Assembly: GCF_012911925.1 (NCBI RefSeq)
Contig: NZ_JAAXKY010000005.1
Coordinates: 1-64,000, forward strand
From: Pseudonocardia xinjiangensis
GTDB lineage: Bacteria > Actinomycetota > Actinomycetes > Mycobacteriales > Pseudonocardiaceae
DNA length: 64,000 bases
Direction: 5' to 3'
The notes under the pieces were generated by a model, which saw only the letters and a list, made by a program, of their open reading frames with translations, was not told the origin of the DNA and ran no database searches. The translations under genes were made by a program, and so were the position numbers. Numbering within the stretch: the stretch's first letter is position 1; each line of letters begins with the position of its first letter. Below are positions 59,865 to 64,000 of the stretch, one piece after another.

Positions 59865-62474
59865 ATGGAAACCGTGACGCGATCGGTGGCCGACAGGCCG
59901 GAAACTCTGTTCCCCGTCGACCTGATCCGTGCACGGGCCCGAGCCGCCGGGCACCAGGAGGCGCTGGTCGACGAGCGCGAGTCGCTGACCTACGCCGCTC
60001 TGATCGACCGGGTCGACGCGTTGGCGGGGCGGCTTCGCGCGGCCGGTGCCGAGCCGCAGCACCCCGTGGCGGTGCTTCTCGAGCGCTCGGCCGACACGGT
60101 GATCGCCATGCTGGCGGCGCTCACCGCCGGTGTCGCCTACTGCCCGCTGGACGTCACCGCCCCCGACGCGCGCACGGCGGCGATGGTGGCGCGCCTCGGC
60201 TGTCGGGTGGCGGTCGCCGACCCGGCCGGCGCGCAGCGGCTGCCGACCGGAGTCACCGTCGTCGATCCCGCCGGTCCCCCGGAAGCGTTCCAGCCGACGC
60301 CGGTGGACCCGGACGCGCTGGCGTACGTGATGCACACCTCGGGATCCACCGGCGTCCCCAAGGCCGTCGGGATGCCCCATCGCGGCCTGTCCCGGCTGAT
60401 CTCCTGGCAGCTCGCCGGCGGTGAGACCGGGCTGCGGACACTGCAGTTCACCGCGACCTCCTTCGACGTGACGTTCCAGGAGGTGCTGTCCACCCTCGCC
60501 GGGGGCGGCTGTCTGGTGGTGGCGTCCGAGCACGTACGCCGCGGTCCCGCCGCGCTGCTGGATGCGATCGTGCGCCACCGGATCCAGCGGTTGTTCCTGC
60601 CGTATGTCGCCCTGCAGCTACTGGCCGTCGAGGCCGGCCGCCGAGGGGTGACCCCGGACTCGCTGCGGTGCGTCGTGACGGCAGGCGAGCGGCTGATCGT
60701 CACCCCGGCCATCCGCGACCTGTTCGCCGCCATGCCCCACTGCCGGCTGGACAACCACTACGGCCCGACCGAGGCGCACCTGGTCACCAGCCTGACCCTG
60801 CCCTCCGACCCGACCGGGTGGCCGGAGATACCGGGCATCGGCACGCCGGTGGGCGGAGTGGTCTGCCGGGTGCTGGACGGGCAGCTGCACGACCTGTCCG
60901 ACGGAGGCGTCGGCGAGCTGTACGTGGGCGGTACCGGTCTGGCCCAGGGGTACCTGGGTGACCCCGCCCAGACCTCGGAACGGTTCATCGCCAGCCCGTT
61001 CGACGCCGGTGAGCGGCTGTACCGCACCGGAGACCTGGTTCGCGTGGCCGCCGACGGCCAGTACGAGTTCCTCGGCCGCGCCGACGAACAGCTCAAGGTC
61101 CGCGGCTTCCGCGTCGAGCCGGGCGAGGTGGAGCAGGCCCTTCTGCACCACCCGCAGATCGACGCGGCCACAGTCGATCTGCGCGAGGTCGCCGAAGGCG
61201 TGTCGGTCCTGGTCGGCTACGTGCAGAGCCATGGCGCGGTCACGCACCGGGACATCACCGAGCACCTGCGCGGCCTGCTCCCCGCCTACATGGTTCCGGC
61301 ACGGTACGTGCACGTGGCGGCGCTGCCGCGGACCGCGACGGGCAAGGTCGACCGGCGCGCCCTCGCCGAGCTGGAGCTGCCTGCCGCACCCGAGAACACG
61401 CCGGTCGCGGACACGGCCTCGCTCACCGACACCATCACCGACATCTGGGCCCGGGTCCTCGGCCACGACGAGTTCGCCGGGGACGACGACTTCTTCGATG
61501 TCGGCGGCGACTCGCTGCTGGCCACCTGGGTGGTGGCCGAGCTCGGGCAGCTGCTGGGCCGGCCGGTCGACCTGTCGCTGCTGCTGGACTACACCACGGT
61601 CGACGAGCTGGCCGACGCGCTGGGCTCCACCTCGGCACCGCGACCCCGGCACCAGTCGTCGCAGGTCATCACGCTCCGGCCCGGCCCGTCCGGCCGTGGC
61701 GTCTACTTCGTGCATCCGCTCGGCGGCGAGCTGCTGGGCTACCGGGAGCTGGCCCATGCCTCCACCGCGCCCGCCCGGCTGCTCGGGATCGGGTGGACGG
61801 GCGACCCGCCGGAGTTCGGCAGCACGCTGACGGAGATCGCGCGGACCCACGTCGAGCAGCTGCGCACCGTCGAACCGGACGGCCCGTACTGGCTGGCCGG
61901 CTGGTCGTTCGGTGGCGTCCTGGCCTACGAGATGGCGCAGCAGCTGCGCGCCACCGGGGCCGGTGTGGAGTTCCTCGGCCTGTTCGACGCCAACCCGGTC
62001 ATCGACCCGATCACCGGGCTGCCGATGGCCGAGACCCCGTTCCTGCACATGCTCGACACCGTGGCGGCCCGGCTGGACGACCCGGCCACGACCGACGCCG
62101 AACTGGTCGAGCTGACGTCCGGACCGACCTGGCTCCAGCTGATGGGCGCGCCCATCACGGCGAAGGCGTCGAGCGCGTACCTGCGCAAGGTGCTGGACAC
62201 CGCGCGGGCATGCATGAACGCGGCGATGCGGTACGAGCCCCGACCGTATCCCGGCCCGGTCCATCTGTTCGATGCCGCCGGAGCCGAGCCGGAACTCCGC
62301 GCGACGTTGACCGCCGCCATGCGGCACCTGTGCACCGGTCCGCTGACGGTCATTCCGATCACCGGCGAGCACTCGACTTTCATCAGGGGAGAAAACGTCG
62401 CCGAGGCGGCGGCGCGGCTCGACGCTGCGCTGGAACGGGTCGGCGCGGAAGGGAGCACGCAGCATGGATCTTGA
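59865..62474 (+). CDS. NRPS protein A-T-TE, predicted proline-activating
   Basis: An 869-residue protein. Adenylation domain at about 15-500: MHTSGSTGVPKA (156-167), NHYGPTE (297-303), GRADEQLKVRGFRVEPGEVE and RTATGKVDRRAL (489-500). The carrier motif is VGGDS with Ser550. The thioesterase (about 600-860) has the nucleophile in GWSFG (Ser681), Asp in LFDANP and His in ITGEHSTF. Pocket residues D201, V202, Q205, F244, V271, A273, H298, L306, V307 give D-V-Q-F-V-A-H-L-V, close to the known proline codes (D-V-Q-L/F-I-A-H-V-V). There is no condensation domain. The ATG at 59865 follows GGGAAGG. The stop overlaps the next gene by 11 bases. Confidence 0.93.
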   Translation: METVTRSVADRPETLFPVDLIRARARAAGHQEALVDERESLTYAALIDRVDALAGRLRAAGAEPQHPVAVLLERSADTVIAMLAALTAGVAYCPLDVTAPDARTAAMVARLGCRVAVADPAGAQRLPTGVTVVDPAGPPEAFQPTPVDPDALAYVMHTSGSTGVPKAVGMPHRGLSRLISWQLAGGETGLRTLQFTATSFDVTFQEVLSTLAGGGCLVVASEHVRRGPAALLDAIVRHRIQRLFLPYVALQLLAVEAGRRGVTPDSLRCVVTAGERLIVTPAIRDLFAAMPHCRLDNHYGPTEAHLVTSLTLPSDPTGWPEIPGIGTPVGGVVCRVLDGQLHDLSDGGVGELYVGGTGLAQGYLGDPAQTSERFIASPFDAGERLYRTGDLVRVAADGQYEFLGRADEQLKVRGFRVEPGEVEQALLHHPQIDAATVDLREVAEGVSVLVGYVQSHGAVTHRDITEHLRGLLPAYMVPARYVHVAALPRTATGKVDRRALAELELPAAPENTPVADTASLTDTITDIWARVLGHDEFAGDDDFFDVGGDSLLATWVVAELGQLLGRPVDLSLLLDYTTVDELADALGSTSAPRPRHQSSQVITLRPGPSGRGVYFVHPLGGELLGYRELAHASTAPARLLGIGWTGDPPEFGSTLTEIARTHVEQLRTVEPDGPYWLAGWSFGGVLAYEMAQQLRATGAGVEFLGLFDANPVIDPITGLPMAETPFLHMLDTVAARLDDPATTDAELVELTSGPTWLQLMGAPITAKASSAYLRKVLDTARACMNAAMRYEPRPYPGPVHLFDAAGAEPELRATLTAAMRHLCTGPLTVIPITGEHSTFIRGENVAEAAARLDAALERVGAEGSTQHGS

Positions 62475-63360
62475 GGACAACGCAAAGACATTCGCCGAAC
62501 AGGGGTACATCGGGCCGTTCACCCTGTTCGAGCCCGACGAGATGACCGCCTTCTGGAAGGAACAGCGCAAGGCGCTGCTCAACCCGGAGGCCAGCGCGCG
62601 CAAGGTTTTCGACAACCCGGTGAACTACGACCGGCACCTGGACATCCCCGGCCTGAGCAAGCTCATCACCGAACCGGAGATCGTCCGCCGGATGCAGGAG
62701 CTCATCGGCCCGGACATCCTCTGCTGGCGCACCGAGTTCTTCCCGAAGAACCCGGGCGACGCGGGCACCGGCTGGCACCAGGTGGAGACGTACGCGATCG
62801 GTGAGACCAGCAAGGGCATGCTCGAGGCCACCGAGCATTCGCCGGGCATCCCGACGGAGCTGACCTGCTGGGTCGCGTTCACCGAGGCGGCGAAGGAGAA
62901 CGCCTGCATGAAGGTGATCCCCGGTAGCCACCGCAAGTGGCGCTACGACGAGCACGCGCCGATGAAGTGGAACAACGCCGCCAAGAACAACTCGTTCTTC
63001 GGCTACAACTACGACGACATCAAGATCGACAAGAACTGGGACCCGGAGCAGGAGGACGTCCGCTACCTGGAGATGCGGCCCGGTCAGTTCTTCATCTTCA
63101 CCGCGCGCTGCATCCACGGCTCCACCCCCAATGTCAGCCGCCGCCAGCGCATGGGCTTCGCCATCCGCGTGGTGCCCACCCACGTCCGGGTCTACGGCGG
63201 CATGACCGAGTTCGACGAGTTCGGCCACCACTTCGAGCTCGACCGGCACGGCTGTGTCCTGGTGGCGGGCGAGGACCGGTACGGGCTGAACCGAATGGCG
63301 CACGAGAACGCCTGGGGCGAGCCGTTCACTCCAGTGGGAGAGGGAAGCGTGGTCCGATGA
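62464..63360 (+). CDS. SyrB2-like Fe(II)/2-oxoglutarate enzyme with HxV iron motif
   Basis: A 298-residue member of the PhyH-like superfamily, closest by memory to carrier-protein-dependent halogenases such as SyrB2: NYDRHLD (54-60), LCWRTEFFPKNPGD (87-99), FFGYNYD and MGFAIRVVP (230-238) match that group. The iron motif reads His105-Gln-Val107, where hydroxylases have HxD and halogenases HxA or HxG. The distal His218 (CIHGSTPN) and Arg235 are present. The missing carboxylate argues for halogenase-type chemistry, but Val is bulkier than Ala or Gly. It is coupled to the A-T-TE gene upstream and the hydroxylase-like gene downstream, so prolyl-carrier protein is a plausible substrate. Confidence 0.85.
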   Translation: MDLEDNAKTFAEQGYIGPFTLFEPDEMTAFWKEQRKALLNPEASARKVFDNPVNYDRHLDIPGLSKLITEPEIVRRMQELIGPDILCWRTEFFPKNPGDAGTGWHQVETYAIGETSKGMLEATEHSPGIPTELTCWVAFTEAAKENACMKVIPGSHRKWRYDEHAPMKWNNAAKNNSFFGYNYDDIKIDKNWDPEQEDVRYLEMRPGQFFIFTARCIHGSTPNVSRRQRMGFAIRVVPTHVRVYGGMTEFDEFGHHFELDRHGCVLVAGEDRYGLNRMAHENAWGEPFTPVGEGSVVR

Positions 63361-64000
63361 AAACGCAGTACGTGGCAGACATTCCGCTCGACGAGGAGCG
63401 GCTGGCGAAGGACCTCGCGCAGGCGGAGTCGTTCCGCTACTCCGAGGCCTACAGCAACTACCTCATCGGCGGCCCGTGGAAGAACGCCATCCTGTGGGCC
63501 GCGGGCGGGGACGTCGGTAGCGGACTGGTCACCGAGTACACCTACGACCAGCGGCCGACCTTCACCGAGTACGGAACTCAGCTCCCCTATCTCCAGGAGC
63601 TCATCTCGGATCTGGCCGATCTGGACCGGCTGCAGTTCGTCCGGCTGGTCGAGGTCACCGACAGCGTGATCATGCCGCACCGCGACTACCTCGAGTTGAC
63701 CGACGTGCCCGAGGACGCGAAACCGGCTCACCGGATGCACATTCCGCTCGTCACGCACGACAGCTGCTTCTTCAGCGCGGACAACGTCGTGTACCGGATG
63801 CGGACGGGCGAGGTCTGGTTCTTCGACGCGGCGCAGATCCATTCGGTGGTGTCGCTGACCCGCACTCCGCGCATCCATCTGATGCTCGACTTCGCCGATC
63901 GGGCGGGCACCGGGCCGCTGGTGAACGTGGCGCAGGCCGAGACCGACGACCGGATCCCGGCCCGGTCCCGGGTGGCGCGGCCACCACTGCCCGACTCGCA
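63357..64000 (+). CDS. Proline-3-hydroxylase-like oxygenase, truncated by window end
   Basis: The first 214 residues are visible; the gene runs off the window. The opening (VADIPLDEERLAKDL), WKNAILWAAGG, QLPYLQELI, and the catalytic stretch resemble Streptomyces L-proline cis-3-hydroxylase and the aspartyl/asparaginyl-hydroxylase-type family, from memory. Iron ligands are His108 and Asp110 (MPHRDYLEL) and His162 (QIHSVV), with Arg172 for 2-oxoglutarate; all are intact. The ATG overlaps the SyrB2-like stop (ATGA). With a proline-type A domain two genes upstream, hydroxylation of proline or a prolyl intermediate is likely. Confidence 0.85.
   Translation, partial: MKTQYVADIPLDEERLAKDLAQAESFRYSEAYSNYLIGGPWKNAILWAAGGDVGSGLVTEYTYDQRPTFTEYGTQLPYLQELISDLADLDRLQFVRLVEVTDSVIMPHRDYLELTDVPEDAKPAHRMHIPLVTHDSCFFSADNVVYRMRTGEVWFFDAAQIHSVVSLTRTPRIHLMLDFADRAGTGPLVNVAQAETDDRIPARSRVARPPLPDS

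Noticed and set aside
60618-62615. A 665-codon minus-strand open frame opposite the A-T-TE gene
   Set aside because: Antisense shadow: the plus-strand gene has complete A, T and TE motifs, while this translation has none.
62464-63360. Reading the PhyH-like protein as an ectoine hydroxylase or ordinary phytanoyl-CoA hydroxylase
   Set aside because: Those enzymes carry HxD at the iron site and lack the NYDRHLD and LCWRTEFFPK segments seen here. No ectoine genes are nearby.

Overview
The window is very GC-rich and reads as an actinobacterial chromosome. Gene order and protein sequence point to the Pseudonocardiaceae/Mycobacteriales side: an ESX-4 type VII secretion locus lies beside rplM-rpsI-glmM, and the str, S10, spc and alpha ribosomal operons follow in the order known from Mycobacterium tuberculosis. 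Species-level assignment is not possible from the sequence alone. I found no tRNA, rRNA, CRISPR array, transposase or prophage gene.

Layout. 54-3192 (minus): two small type VII secretion-like proteins, glmM, rpsI, rplM. 3422-13959: complete ESX-4-type locus (two WXG100 proteins, an Rv3446c-like protein, EccC, EccD, MycP, EccB). 14019-17275 (minus): a coupled operon of NCS1 permease, fungal-type cytosine deaminase and 2-oxoglutarate oxygenase. 17373-19105: a SigJ/ECF41-like sigma factor divergent from an azoreductase; both promoters match the motif reported for that sigma group. 19033-23872 (minus): infA-rpmJ-rpsM-rpsK-rpsD-rpoA-rplQ-truA. 24059-31539: membrane proteins, an MFS exporter, cstA-ybdD, and three-subunit transhydrogenase pntAa-pntAb-pntB. 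31791-34536 (minus): secY-adk-map. 34721-44545 (minus): 21 ribosomal protein genes from rpsJ to rplO, packed with one- and four-base overlaps. 44853-49142 (minus): rpsL-rpsG-fusA-tuf.

49847-64000 (running off the end) is accessory and looks like a nonribosomal-peptide-type biosynthetic gene cluster placed directly upstream of rpsL. It holds an MbtH protein, a transglutaminase-fold protein, an ATP-grasp ligase, a three-gene ABC exporter, an argininosuccinate-synthase-like enzyme, a cyclase/formamidase-fold protein, a free-standing A-T protein, and an operon of A-T-thioesterase (binding-pocket code close to proline), a SyrB2-like Fe/2-oxoglutarate enzyme and a proline-3-hydroxylase-like enzyme. 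No complete condensation domain is visible. The likely theme is a small proline-containing product built with unusual ligation chemistry. Several enzymes have altered key residues: HxV in the SyrB2-like protein, loss of the aspartate-binding motif in the ArgG-like protein, and loss of two metal ligands in the cyclase-like protein. This is the best candidate for an undescribed system in the window.

Other oddities: ribosomal proteins L17 and L4 carry the same extra C-terminal domain; S9 has a long acidic N-terminal extension; truA has no canonical start codon in its frame; and a 53-bp near-perfect palindrome separates ybdD from pntB. Family identifications and comparisons with named proteins are from memory of those families, not from database searches.
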